DNA of 64,000 nt, taken from assembly GCF_009828095.1 (NCBI RefSeq), contig NZ_WTYP01000001.1, positions 434,001 through 498,000 on the forward strand, written 5' to 3'. This document shows positions 18,337 to 27,612 of the stretch, in pieces. The first letter of the stretch is position 1, and each line of letters opens with the position of its first letter. A program made the position numbers and the translations under genes. The DNA comes from Pontixanthobacter luteolus (GTDB taxonomy: Bacteria; Pseudomonadota; Alphaproteobacteria; Sphingomonadales; Sphingomonadaceae). The notes under the pieces were generated by a model, which was not told the DNA's origin, ran no database searches, and saw nothing but the letters and a program-made list of their open reading frames with translations.

Positions 18337-19221
18337 TTATAGGCCGGCGCGTACCAGCCAGTCGTGAAACAGGCGTACAGGTCGGCTTTCCAGCGCGGTC
18401 GGTTTGCAGATAAACCAGTAGCTATAGGGGCTCTCGACTTCTGCATCGAACAGTCTTGCCAGACGGTTGTCGGCTGCGCGTTTCATATGGTCGTCGTGCA
18501 TGATGGCGATCCCAAGGCCCTGAGCCGCAGCCTCCAGCATCAGCTGGCCCGAATCGTAATGATCGATGGCCGCGGGTTCCAGCGCTTCAATACCCAGTTC
18601 CTGCTTCCATGCCTCGAAACTCGCGGGCAGTTCATTGTGGATCAGGAAGGTCTGCTTGGCGAGCTTGTCGATGTCGGGGTTGGTGCCCAGCATCTGCGCC
18701 GCTTCCTTGCTGCAGATCGCGTGCACCATGTTGTAGTCTAGACGGACCGCGTGAAGCCCGGCTGCCGGGCCGCGGGACAAAATGATTGCCGCGTCGAGCG
18801 TGTCACCCACCCGGTCTTCCAGATGCGGGCCGGTGTCGATGTCGATGTGCAGCAAAGGGTGGCGTTTGCGCAGTTCACCCAGATGCGGGAACAGGCGCTG
18901 GCTGCCGAACAAGGGCAGGACGCCAAGCCTCAGTCGCAGGAGCGAGATGTTTTCCGACTGGTTTTCAATCGCCAGCGCCAACGCCTCGAGGTGAGGGGCC
19001 ACTGCGTCATGAAATGCCTGTCCTTCGTCGGTCAGCTGCATTGCCTGTTTTGCGCGGGTAAACAGCTTCTTGCCGGTGAATTCTTCCAGATTGGCTATTC
19101 GGCGCGACAGCGCCGACGGGCTGAGGCCAAGCTCTTCGGACGCGGCGCGCGCCGAACCGAGTCGCACGGTGCGCATGAACGCTTCCAGTGCGCGAAGCGG
19201 CGGTAAACGGCGGGTGGGCAT
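18337..19221 (-). CDS. LysR family transcriptional regulator, GcvA-like
   Basis: A 294-residue LysR protein with the N-terminal HTH ALEAFMRTVRLGSARAASEELGLSPSALSRRI and a type 2 periplasmic-binding-like effector domain. The LPPLRALEAF start resembles GcvA/AmpR-type regulators. Its stop is 3 bp from the convergent lipase gene, and upstream is corC on the same strand, so there is no divergent target next door; its regulon cannot be inferred from position. Confidence 0.88.
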   Translation of the reverse strand: MPTRRLPPLRALEAFMRTVRLGSARAASEELGLSPSALSRRIANLEEFTGKKLFTRAKQAMQLTDEGQAFHDAVAPHLEALALAIENQSENISLLRLRLGVLPLFGSQRLFPHLGELRKRHPLLHIDIDTGPHLEDRVGDTLDAAIILSRGPAAGLHAVRLDYNMVHAICSKEAAQMLGTNPDIDKLAKQTFLIHNELPASFEAWKQELGIEALEPAAIDHYDSGQLMLEAAAQGLGIAIMHDDHMKRAADNRLARLFDAEVESPYSYWFICKPTALESRPVRLFHDWLVRAGL

Positions 19222-19292
19222 GTTTTTCTCCTGCTTACGCCGCCAACGCGTGAGCTAGACTTTTGTTGCAAAAAATCGAAGTAAGCCTGAAT

Positions 19293-20219
<927 letters not shown>

Positions 20220-20251
20220 GGCCCTTCGTGGGTACTCCTAAGCGTAACCTG

Positions 20252-20737
20252 TCAATGTCGGTCCCCATATGGGTCCGCTATCCCCATAGATGCAAGAGCC
20301 GCAATCTCCAATGCTTCCATTGCATCGGCATCTTCGGGGGAAATTTCGTGGTCATGGCCCGCGAGATGCAGCAATCCGTGAATGATCAGGTGGGCAGCAT
20401 GATCCTCCAGCGCGATGCCTTTTTCAGCTGCTTCGCGGGCGCAGGTTTCATACGCCATGGCGAGATCGCCCAGCATGACTGGCGGGCCATCCGGATCCAG
20501 ACCGATCAGTTCCTCTCGTTCCAGCATGGGGAAAGACAGGACATTGGTCGGTTTGTCACGTTGCCGCCATTCGCGGTTGAGCGTGTGAACCTCTGCATCA
20601 CTGGTGAACAGGAGGCTTGCGGTCAGACGTTCATTGGCGAGTTCCGGTGCCTGTTTGGCCGCAGACATGCTGCAGCGTTCAGCCAGGTCTTCCCAAGAAC
20701 CGTTGGGCCAGTCTTCAAGATCGATATCGAGGTCCAT
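20252..20737 (-). CDS. ybeY: rRNA maturation endoribonuclease YbeY
   Basis: A 161-residue metal-dependent RNase involved in 16S rRNA 3' maturation and ribosome quality control. The zinc motif HGLLHLAGHDHE (H-x3-H-x5-H) is intact and is preceded by TNVLSFPM, as in the family. It lies 8 bp after phoH and 32 bp before corC, all on the minus strand, the classic phoH-ybeY-corC order. Confidence 0.95.
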   Translation of the reverse strand: MDLDIDLEDWPNGSWEDLAERCSMSAAKQAPELANERLTASLLFTSDAEVHTLNREWRQRDKPTNVLSFPMLEREELIGLDPDGPPVMLGDLAMAYETCAREAAEKGIALEDHAAHLIIHGLLHLAGHDHEISPEDADAMEALEIAALASMGIADPYGDRH

Positions 20738-20745
20738 CGCGCGTC

Positions 20746-21777
20746 TTAAGCGCCCGTTCCTTCATACGCGTCGACGATCCTGCCCACGATCGGGTGGCGC
20801 ACGACATCGGCTGCGGTGAAGCGGGCCACGGCGATGCCTTCGACCCCTTCCAGCCTGCCGACTGCATCGGCTAGCCCGCTCATCCGGTCCCCACCGGGAA
20901 TGTCGATCTGCCTGGGGTCACCGCACACGACCATCCGGCTGTTCTGCCCGAACCGGGTCAGAAACATCTTCATCTGTTCTTTGGTCGTGTTCTGCGCCTC
21001 GTCGAGGATCACGAACGCATCGGCAAGAGTACGGCCGCGCATGAAAGCGATAGGCGCGATTTCGATTTCGCCGCTTTCGATACGCCGTTCCACCTGCTCT
21101 GGCGGCATGCAGTCATACAAAGCATCATAGAGCGGGCGTAGATAGGGGTCGACCTTGTCCTTCATATCGCCGGGCAGAAAGCCCAGCCGCTCGCCAGCCT
21201 CTACCGCCGGGCGCGACAGGATCAGCCGCTGCACGCTGCCGGTGATCAACTGGCTTACAGCCTGTGCCACTGCGACATAGGTTTTACCCGTGCCCGCAGG
21301 ACCGAGCGCGAAAATCACATCGTCGCGCGCCAATTGCCGCATGTAATGCGCCTGTGCTTTGGAGCGGGGGACGATAGTCTTGCGGCGCGTGCGGATCATG
21401 ATCGGCGGAGCGTTTTGGTCCGCGTCCACAATGCCGTCGAATGTCGGTTCGTTGGTCATGGCGATGATCGATTCTATCGCACCGCTATCAAGATCCTGCC
21501 CCATCGCCAGCCGGTCATACAGGGCCTGCAGGACGTCGCGCGCTCTTGCGACGCTGTCTTCGGGGCCTTCGATATGCAGGGTATCTCCGCGGGCGGAAAT
21601 GAATACGCCTAACCGGTTTTCCACCTGAACCAGGTTCGCATCGAATTGTCCGAACAGGGGGACCAGCAACGACTGGTTGTCGAACGACATGTCGATCTGG
21701 GCGCGGCGAATTTCGCGCTGTGCGACCGGGTCTGGTGACAGGGCCGGATCAGCGGCCCTTGAGGGTTTACGTCCCAT
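20746..21777 (-). CDS. phoH: PhoH family ATPase
   Basis: A 343-residue cytosolic ATPase with Walker A GPAGTGKTYVAVAQ, LSRPAVEAGERLGFLPGD and Walker B FVILDEAQNTTKEQMKMFLTRFG with the nearby CGDPRQIDIP motif. The N-terminal KH-like region is short. PhoH is the ybeY partner; proposed roles are RNA-related. It heads the phoH-ybeY-corC transcript. Its divergent neighbour is a lipoprotein gene that separates it from miaB. Confidence 0.95.
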   Translation of the reverse strand: MGRKPSRAADPALSPDPVAQREIRRAQIDMSFDNQSLLVPLFGQFDANLVQVENRLGVFISARGDTLHIEGPEDSVARARDVLQALYDRLAMGQDLDSGAIESIIAMTNEPTFDGIVDADQNAPPIMIRTRRKTIVPRSKAQAHYMRQLARDDVIFALGPAGTGKTYVAVAQAVSQLITGSVQRLILSRPAVEAGERLGFLPGDMKDKVDPYLRPLYDALYDCMPPEQVERRIESGEIEIAPIAFMRGRTLADAFVILDEAQNTTKEQMKMFLTRFGQNSRMVVCGDPRQIDIPGGDRMSGLADAVGRLEGVEGIAVARFTAADVVRHPIVGRIVDAYEGTGA

Positions 21778-21912
21778 GCATTCCTTTCATCTCTTCCTTC
21801 CGAATGTAGGATGATATCCGCCGGAGGCAAGCTGGCTGGAAACAATCAACGGTGGAAAGCGTCTTTCAAGTGTAACCGATTTCATCACGGACAAATCACA
21901 GGATCAAGAACC

Positions 21913-22485
21913 ATGAAGAACCAGATTTCTAACAAGGTGTTGGCGGTGTCAGCGATGCTGTGTGCGTTCGGGCTTGCCGGCTGCGCCGAACCTGCGGCAG
22001 TAACCGGCGATACGGCGCAACAATCCGGCCCGATCGAAGTGGCAGCGGATACCGATCGTTTGGTCGAAGCGTTCCTGCGATCGGAATATCCCGATACCGC
22101 AACCGTGCTCTACAGCTATGGCAGGGCTGATCTGGACGGGGTGGGTGACGAGGAATACCTGGTATATGCTGGCGGCCCGATGATGTGCGGCAGCGGCGGC
22201 TGCAACCTGCTGGTCCTGAAAACCGCAGATGGCGGTTTCACGAAGCTTGGCAGCCTTACTGTCAGCCAGTTGCCTGTCGGCGTTTTGAGCACATCGACAA
22301 ATGGCATGAAGGATCTGGGCGTCAGCGTTTATGGCGGCGGGCAAGAGCCCGGGATCATGAAGGTGCCGTTTGACGGGGCCAAATATGCGTCAAACCCCAC
22401 GGTGGAACCCGCGACGAAGGTTGGAAGTATCGATCTGGTAATCATCCCCGAGGGGGAACTGAAGCCGGTCGCTAGCGCCGAATAA
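21913..22485 (+). CDS. Predicted lipoprotein of unknown function
   Basis: A 190-residue protein with a lipoprotein signal (lipobox LAGC at about 21-24), then a region with YGRADLDGVGDEEYLVYAGGPMMCGSGGCNLLVLK. I do not recognise a named family. The CGSGGCNLL part is the kind of Cys-containing pattern seen in a group of small alphaproteobacterial lipoproteins. It lies on the plus strand between phoH and miaB, and its TAA abuts the miaB stop with no spacing. The ATG at 21913 is used rather than the opening at 21811, because the signal peptide begins there. Confidence 0.75.
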   Translation: MKNQISNKVLAVSAMLCAFGLAGCAEPAAVTGDTAQQSGPIEVAADTDRLVEAFLRSEYPDTATVLYSYGRADLDGVGDEEYLVYAGGPMMCGSGGCNLLVLKTADGGFTKLGSLTVSQLPVGVLSTSTNGMKDLGVSVYGGGQEPGIMKVPFDGAKYASNPTVEPATKVGSIDLVIIPEGELKPVASAE

Positions 22486-23814
22486 TCAGGCGACGATTTC
22501 ACCGGCGAGCGAATTTTGACCTGCCTGGATCAGCTTTACCTCGATCAGGTCGCCGATCTCTGCGTCGCCAGTGAAGTGAACCGATTGCAGCCACGGCGAT
22601 TTGCCGAGCCATTGACCGTCCAGCTTGCCGCGCCGTTCGACCAGAACTTCGCAGGTTTTGCCGATGCTTGCCTCATTGAACGCCTGTTGATCGCGGCGAA
22701 GCGCGGCCTGCAAGCGTTGCAGGCGTTCATCCATCACCTGCGGTTCGATCTGGTTTTCCATCGTCGCTGCAGGTGTTCCGGGGCGCGGTGAGTACTTAAA
22801 ACTGTAGGCCTGCGCGTAACGCACCTGATCGACGACCTTGAGCGTGTCTTCAAACTCGGCATCGGTTTCGCCGGGAAAGCCGACGATGAAATCGCCCGAG
22901 AGCGCAAGGTCTGGCCGCGCGGCGCGAAAACGCTCCAGCAAACGCAGATAGCTTTCCGCGGTATGGCTGCGGTTCATGGCCTTCAGCACGCGGTCGTTGC
23001 CGCTCTGAACCGGCAAGTGGAGATAGGGCATGAGCTTGCCGACTTCGCCGTGGGTGTCGATGAGCTCGTCATCCATGTCGGCAGGGTGGCTGGTCGTGTA
23101 CCGGATGCGCTTGAGATCGGGGTCTTTGGCCAGTTCGCGGATCAGGCCGGCCATGCCCAGTTTGCGGCCCCTGTCATCCTCGCCCGTCCATGCGCTGACA
23201 TTCTGGCCCAGCAGGGTGATTTCCTTCGCACCCGCTTCTACCAGTTTCTTCGCTTCGTCGACCAAGGCGCTGTAAGGGCGCGAAATCTCGGCCCCGCGGG
23301 TATAAGGGACGACGCAGTATGTGCAAAACTTGTCGCAGCCTTCCTGAATGGTCAGGAATGCACTTGGGGCGGATTTGCGGCGTTTGGGCAGCGCGGCGAA
23401 TTTCGCGTCGGCTGGCATATCGGTGTCTGTCGAGCGTTTGCCTGCAACCGCGTCGTCGATCATGCCGGGAAGCCGGTGATAAGCCTGCGGACCGACAACC
23501 ATCGACACGGCAGGCGCGCGTGCCATGATTTCTTCGCCTTCAGCCTGTGCAACACAGCCGGCCACCGCAATCATCGGGGCTTTTTTCTGGGTCTTGCCCT
23601 TGGTAAGCCGGCCGATGTCCGAATAGACCTTCTCGGCGGCTTTCTCGCGAATGTGGCAGGTGTTTAGCACCACCAGATCAGCGTCTTCGCCCTCGGGCGC
23701 TTCGGTAATGCCTTTTTCTGCCAGCATTTCCGCCATACGTTCGCCGTCATAGACGTTCATCTGGCAGCCGAAGCTTTTGACCCGGTAGGTCTTGGGAGAC
23801 GCGGTTTTTTGCAT
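22486..23814 (-). CDS. miaB: tRNA-2-methylthio-N6-dimethylallyladenosine synthase MiaB
   Basis: A radical-SAM methylthiotransferase of about 442 residues that acts on A37 of tRNA. The N-terminal UPF0004 motif SFGCQMNVYDGERMAEML, the radical-SAM cluster CDKFCTYCVVPYTRG, and a C-terminal TRAM domain (VLVERRGKLDGQWLGKSPW) are present. The open frame reaches 23850, but the ATG at 23814 (MQKTASPKTYRV) is the normal start. Its stop abuts the convergent lipoprotein gene. Confidence 0.96.
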   Translation of the reverse strand: MQKTASPKTYRVKSFGCQMNVYDGERMAEMLAEKGITEAPEGEDADLVVLNTCHIREKAAEKVYSDIGRLTKGKTQKKAPMIAVAGCVAQAEGEEIMARAPAVSMVVGPQAYHRLPGMIDDAVAGKRSTDTDMPADAKFAALPKRRKSAPSAFLTIQEGCDKFCTYCVVPYTRGAEISRPYSALVDEAKKLVEAGAKEITLLGQNVSAWTGEDDRGRKLGMAGLIRELAKDPDLKRIRYTTSHPADMDDELIDTHGEVGKLMPYLHLPVQSGNDRVLKAMNRSHTAESYLRLLERFRAARPDLALSGDFIVGFPGETDAEFEDTLKVVDQVRYAQAYSFKYSPRPGTPAATMENQIEPQVMDERLQRLQAALRRDQQAFNEASIGKTCEVLVERRGKLDGQWLGKSPWLQSVHFTGDAEIGDLIEVKLIQAGQNSLAGEIVA

Positions 23815-23897
23815 GAGCGCGCACTTAGCCGCAGATGGCCTGCAATTCAACGATGGTCGGATTTTGCGATGCGCTTTTGTTTCGCTAAGGATTCTCC

Positions 23898-24413
23898 ATG
23901 AAAAATGTCAGAAAAATCGCGCTTCTCGCGCTGTTGGCGTTTGCGGTTCCGCTTCACGCTCATGCGCAGGAGAATGCCGCCGCGCTCAGCCCCTCCGAGC
24001 AGCTGGAATTGATCAGTTCATGGGAAGGACGCTGGCAGGTTGCCGAAACGCCCGCTCTTGAGATCGTCTTTGAAAAAACCGCCCGTGGGAGCGTGATGGT
24101 TGAAAGGTGGGAGACAGCCTCGGGGCTGCATTCGATGACCGTTTATCACTTGGACGGTGATGCGCTGGTCGCGACCCATTACTGCCCGCAGGGTAATCAG
24201 CCGCGCCTCGAAAGTCTTGCAGGAGCGGACGGACAAATCCGCTTCACATTCCGCGATGTTACCGATCTTGATGCGGGAGAAAGCCACACCCACGATCTGT
24301 GGTTTGCCCAGGCCGATGACGGCACAATTCTTCGCTCTGAGGTCTATCGCGGAGAAGGCGGGCTGCAAGAACCGGGACGCTACACGCTTAGCCGGATGCC
24401 TTCCGGGGGATAG
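23898..24413 (+). CDS. Exported protein of unknown function
   Basis: A 171-residue protein with a cleavable signal peptide (MKNVRKIALLALLAFAVPLHAHAQ). The mature part (SSWEGRWQVAET...VERWETASGLHSMTVYHLDGDALVATHYCPQGNQP) reads like a small beta-barrel of lipocalin-like type with repeated strand patterns. I do not recognise a named family. It lies between miaB and plsC on the opposite strand. Confidence 0.7.
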   Translation: MKNVRKIALLALLAFAVPLHAHAQENAAALSPSEQLELISSWEGRWQVAETPALEIVFEKTARGSVMVERWETASGLHSMTVYHLDGDALVATHYCPQGNQPRLESLAGADGQIRFTFRDVTDLDAGESHTHDLWFAQADDGTILRSEVYRGEGGLQEPGRYTLSRMPSGG

Positions 24414-24424
24414 CCGGCAAGGGA

Positions 24425-25288
24425 TTATTCGATCGGGATATAATCCCTGGGTGCGGCGTAGCGCACAGGCACTACATCGTGCTTGAACTCACGCAGAGGC
24501 TTGCCCAGCGAGGTCAAGAGGGCCGCTTCGATGGCTGCTCGGGCGCGCGCGCCAACGGCTTTGCGTCCGCGGAATTCTTCCGGACTGAAAGGTTCGAGAA
24601 AATGAAGCTTTACTTCGAAGCTGCCCTTGCGGGCCAGAATTCGTTTCGCGTTGTTGATCCCGCTTTCCTCACCGATCCAGCCGATTTCCTCGCCAACATC
24701 GCCGTAATCGATCAGCACCGGCTGGACGAGCACATCCTTGGGCGGCGGCTCCAGCACGCTGAGCATCGATGTTTTGAACGGCAGCAATGACTGACCGTCG
24801 GTGGTGGTGCCTTCCGGAAAGACCGTGACCGACCAATTGTCTTCGAGCGCCTCGCGCAGGGCGTTGATCTGTTCGGCAACGCCCAGCCTGTTTTCGCGCT
24901 TTACATGGACTGTTCGGTTCAGGCTGCATAGCCATCCGATAATCGGCACTTCTGCCAGTTCGGCCTTGGCGACGAACGCGGTCCCGCTTGCCCCGGCCAG
25001 TGCGAGTATGTCGATCCAGCTGACGTGGTTAGCGATGTAGAAAACGTCGCGTTTCAAGTGCGCGCCGATCGGCTTTACACGTGCGCCCGCGATCCATCCG
25101 GCAAAGCGCAAGAACAGCATCGGGAACGGAGAACCGTATTTGAAAATGCGATAGAGATAATGCAGCGGCACAAAGATCAGCAGCAGCAAGAGGAGACCGG
25201 CAAGCCTGGATCCGAACCGCAACCAGCCGGCGGCGGAAAGCGGAGTGTCTTCCCCGCGCTCGGCAGCGGCGCGAAGCTCCGCGTTCAT
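24425..25288 (-). CDS. 1-acyl-sn-glycerol-3-phosphate acyltransferase (PlsC-type)
   Basis: A 287-residue membrane acyltransferase. The catalytic NHVSWID motif (H-x4-D) and FPEGTTTDGQSLLPFKTSM are both visible; an N-terminal hydrophobic stretch (LLLLLLIFVPLHYLY) anchors it. It transfers an acyl chain to a lysophospholipid in membrane lipid synthesis. Its ATG overlaps the fur stop (ATGA), so it is coupled to fur. The plsC symbol is likely but several paralogues exist in this order. Confidence 0.88.
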   Translation of the reverse strand: MNAELRAAAERGEDTPLSAAGWLRFGSRLAGLLLLLLIFVPLHYLYRIFKYGSPFPMLFLRFAGWIAGARVKPIGAHLKRDVFYIANHVSWIDILALAGASGTAFVAKAELAEVPIIGWLCSLNRTVHVKRENRLGVAEQINALREALEDNWSVTVFPEGTTTDGQSLLPFKTSMLSVLEPPPKDVLVQPVLIDYGDVGEEIGWIGEESGINNAKRILARKGSFEVKLHFLEPFSPEEFRGRKAVGARARAAIEAALLTSLGKPLREFKHDVVPVRYAAPRDYIPIE

Positions 25289-25722
25289 CAGTTGGCCTGG
25301 TCTTTCGGACGCCCCAGTTTCACACCGTAAAGTTCCATTCGGTGGTCAACCAGGCGGTAGCCCAGTTTTTCAGCGATCTGTTTCTGCAGGGCTTCCAGTT
25401 CCGGATCGACGAATTCGACCACGTCACCGCTTTCCACATCGATCAGGTGATCGTGATGGGCCTCCGGTGCCGCTTCGTAGCGGGCCCGGCCATCGCCGAA
25501 ATCGTGCCGGTCGAGAATGCCTGCTTCTTCGAACAGCCGGACGGTGCGATAGACTGTGGCGATGGAGATCTTCGGATCGATCGCGGACGCGCGTTCGTGC
25601 AGCAATTCCACATCGGGATGATCGTCGCTTTCCGACAGGACGCGCGCAATGATCCGGCGCTGTTCGGTAATCCGCAAGCCGCGTTCGGCGCATAGCTGTT
25701 CGAGGTCGATACGTTGCTGCAA
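25288..25722 (-). CDS. fur: Ferric uptake regulator family protein
   Basis: A 144-residue Fur-family repressor. The winged helix contains SIATVYRTVRLFEEAGIL and the metal-binding HHDHLIDVESGDVVEF. The CxxC pair that often follows H(H)DH in Fur is absent (LIDVESG instead of LICxxCG), so it lacks the structural zinc cysteines. Function as an iron or related-metal sensor is inferred. It overlaps plsC by ATGA and sits between tsaB-rimI-mucR and plsC-miaB. Confidence 0.9.
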   Translation of the reverse strand: MQQRIDLEQLCAERGLRITEQRRIIARVLSESDDHPDVELLHERASAIDPKISIATVYRTVRLFEEAGILDRHDFGDGRARYEAAPEAHHDHLIDVESGDVVEFVDPELEALQKQIAEKLGYRLVDHRMELYGVKLGRPKDQAN

Positions 25723-25755
25723 GATCTATCCCTGATTGCGGTTGAACATGTGAAA

Positions 25756-25787
25756 AACGCCCCTGACCCTTAGTAGGGCGGGGCGTT
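25756..25787 (-). terminator. Rho-independent terminator after mucR
   Basis: AACGCCCC (25756-25763) pairs with GGGGCGTT (25780-25787), with an inner CCCT/AGGG stem. On the minus strand the stem is followed by TTTTTC, so it ends the mucR transcript before fur. Confidence 0.75.
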
Positions 25788-25840
25788 CTTCTCAAGCATG
25801 ACCGGATGATTAAATCACAGCGCTGCTATCGTGCGACCGT

Positions 25841-26281
25841 TCAGGCGGCTTTTTTCTTGCGTCCGCGCTTTTGACCCGGCTTGCGGCCCAGGCCAATTTT
25901 CTTGGCAAGGTCGCGGCGGGTTTCAGCGTAGTTTGGTGCAACCATCGGATAATCTGCGCCCAGGCTCCAGCGAGCGCGGTATTCGTCGATGGTCATGCCG
26001 TGTTCGGTCATCAAGTGACGTTTCAGCATTTTCATCTTCTTACCGCAGTCGAGACAGACGATGTGGTCTTTCTTGACTGATGAACGGATCGAAACCGCTG
26101 GGTCCGGCAGTTCTTCGACAGGGTCCTCATCCTGTCCAAGTCCGGCCAAAGCACCATAAACGGTGGTTATCAGCGAAGGCACTTCGCCCACGTCGACATT
26201 GTTGTTGCTCACGTGAGCAGCAACGATGTCTGACGTGAGCGTTATTAGCGTCTCCGTCATATCGTCTTGAAAATTATCCAT
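25841..26281 (-). CDS. mucR: MucR/Ros family zinc-finger transcriptional regulator
   Basis: A 146-residue nucleoid-associated-type regulator. The Ros/MucR zinc finger CLDCGKKMKMLKRHLMTEHG (C-x2-C-x9-H-x4-H) is intact and is followed by the diagnostic DEYRARWSLGADYPMVAPNYAETRRDLAKKIGLG, then a basic tail rich in Lys/Arg. Members repress capsule, motility and stress genes and bind AT-rich DNA. The open frame starts at 26365, but an AGGAC motif upstream of the ATG at 26281 supports that start. Transcript ends at the hairpin at 25756. Confidence 0.92.
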   Translation of the reverse strand: MDNFQDDMTETLITLTSDIVAAHVSNNNVDVGEVPSLITTVYGALAGLGQDEDPVEELPDPAVSIRSSVKKDHIVCLDCGKKMKMLKRHLMTEHGMTIDEYRARWSLGADYPMVAPNYAETRRDLAKKIGLGRKPGQKRGRKKKAA

Positions 26282-26369
26282 TGGTGTCCTCATCATGTGT
26301 GCGACCACAGTATTATCTGCTATTGCAGGTAGACTCTTTATGAACCAACCGTGCATGTGTTTCAAGCGT

Positions 26370-26401
26370 GGTTACGCGACATCGCTAATAGTATCGTAAC
26401 C
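26370..26401. repeat. Inverted repeat between rimI and mucR
   Basis: GGTTACG (26370-26376) and CGTAACC (26395-26401) are perfect 7-bp arms around an 18-bp spacer containing AT-rich TAATAGTA. It lies downstream of rimI and upstream of mucR, so it may be a weak rimI terminator or a mucR operator; there is no T-tract. Confidence 0.4.
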
Positions 26402-26419
26402 AAAATGGGGCTGTTTTAC

Positions 26420-26875
26420 TTAGAGTGTACGCGCAAATGTAATCGCGTCGATCTTGTCGCCATTATCCATTGAATAGTAATTCTTGCGGGTTCCGATCTG
26501 CTCGAATCCATGCGATTCATACAGCGCCCTTGCGGGGTTGTTCGCCCGCATTTCCAGAAATATACGTTCCGCTCCGCGCTTTCGGGCCTGATTGGCGAAG
26601 ATATCCAGTAAACGTTTGCCAAGTCCGCGTCCGCGGTGTTCGGGACGCACCGCGATAAGCAATAATTCTTCTTCGCCCGGTGCGATCTTGATCAAGGCAA
26701 AGCCGGCTGCGGGTTTACCTTCTTCAGGCGTCCCGCCTTTTTCCCCAACCAAGGTGTAGTCGGTATGCGGCAATGCCAGCGAGCTGGAGATCTGGCGGCG
26801 GTTCCATGCCTCGCCCCATCTGGGTTCAAAGGCCGCCTCCATCACCTCCATGATGCGGTCGATATCGTCCATCAT
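26420..26875 (-). CDS. rimI: Ribosomal protein S18-alanine N-acetyltransferase
   Basis: A 151-residue GNAT acetyltransferase. The acetyl-CoA motif VRPEHRGRGLGKRLL (R/Q-x-x-G-x-G/A) and the RimI region IFLEMRANNPARALYESHGFEQIGTRKNYY are both present. It acetylates the N-terminus of S18. Its ATG overlaps the tsaB stop (ATGA at 26872-26875), the normal tsaB-rimI pair. Confidence 0.9.
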   Translation of the reverse strand: MMDDIDRIMEVMEAAFEPRWGEAWNRRQISSSLALPHTDYTLVGEKGGTPEEGKPAAGFALIKIAPGEEELLLIAVRPEHRGRGLGKRLLDIFANQARKRGAERIFLEMRANNPARALYESHGFEQIGTRKNYYSMDNGDKIDAITFARTL

Positions 26876-27498
26876 GCGGGAGCTTTTCCGCCCGGCAGTT
26901 TTGCATCCGGCGCTCTGCCATAGAGCGGGGCGGTGTCTGCCGACAGCAAGCCGTTCGGCAGATGCAAGGCAAAGCGCGCGTCGGGCAGAAACTGCATGGC
27001 GTATCCGGTTCCGCGCAGGTCGACCATTTGCTGAGCCTGCGATCCGGCAACCAGCGGTATATCGAAGCGGCTGGCGGCATCGTCCGGCTTGAGCGATGCG
27101 TGTCTCGATTCCGGATTCAAGTCAGCATCGAACGGCTGGACGAACCATTCGCCGTGGCCGCCGCTCATGCAGGAAAGAACACGCTGCTTATTGCTTTCTG
27201 CGATGGCCATTGCCGCCACCAGGGCCAGCGTCGGATAGGATTTTATCTCTGCCTGCCAGGCGAAAGCGAGCGCACGCGCGACCGCGATACCAATTCGCAC
27301 TCCGGTGAAGCTGCCTGGACCGCGGGACACCAGAATTCGTTCGGCCTTACCCTTGCCGGGCAGGGCGGAAATCATCGGGACAAGCCGTTCAGCATGGCCG
27401 CGGCCAAGTTCGCGGTGATCGTGCGCGGCAAGCGAGCTGCCATCGAACAGCGCCACAGAGCACGCCTCCGTCGCGCATTCTATCGCCAGTGTTCGCAT
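26872..27498 (-). CDS. tsaB: tRNA threonylcarbamoyladenosine biosynthesis protein TsaB
   Basis: A 208-residue actin-fold protein that partners TsaD in t6A37 synthesis. The start MRTLAIECATEACSVALFDG and the segment SRGPGSFTGVRIGIAVARALAF are diagnostic of TsaB. Length is normal for the alphaproteobacterial form. It is coupled to rimI through ATGA. Confidence 0.94.
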   Translation of the reverse strand: MRTLAIECATEACSVALFDGSSLAAHDHRELGRGHAERLVPMISALPGKGKAERILVSRGPGSFTGVRIGIAVARALAFAWQAEIKSYPTLALVAAMAIAESNKQRVLSCMSGGHGEWFVQPFDADLNPESRHASLKPDDAASRFDIPLVAGSQAQQMVDLRGTGYAMQFLPDARFALHLPNGLLSADTAPLYGRAPDAKLPGGKAPA

Positions 27499-27585
27499 GA
27501 TCGCGCCGTCAGCCCCGTCTTGAATTGATTAATTGTCTGGCCGCGTTGGCATGATGCGGCACAAGGGTGCAAGGGCAAAGAGAAA

Positions 27586-27606
27586 GGGCCCGGTCATGCC
27601 GGGCCC
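27586..27606 (-). terminator. Rho-independent terminator after the nitroreductase gene
   Basis: GGGCCCGG (27586-27593) and CCGGGCCC (27599-27606) form an 8-bp stem with a 5-base loop. On the minus strand the stem is followed by CTTTCTCTTT, a T-rich run. It lies 7 bp past the nitroreductase stop. Confidence 0.7.
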
Positions 27607-27612
27607 GATGAA

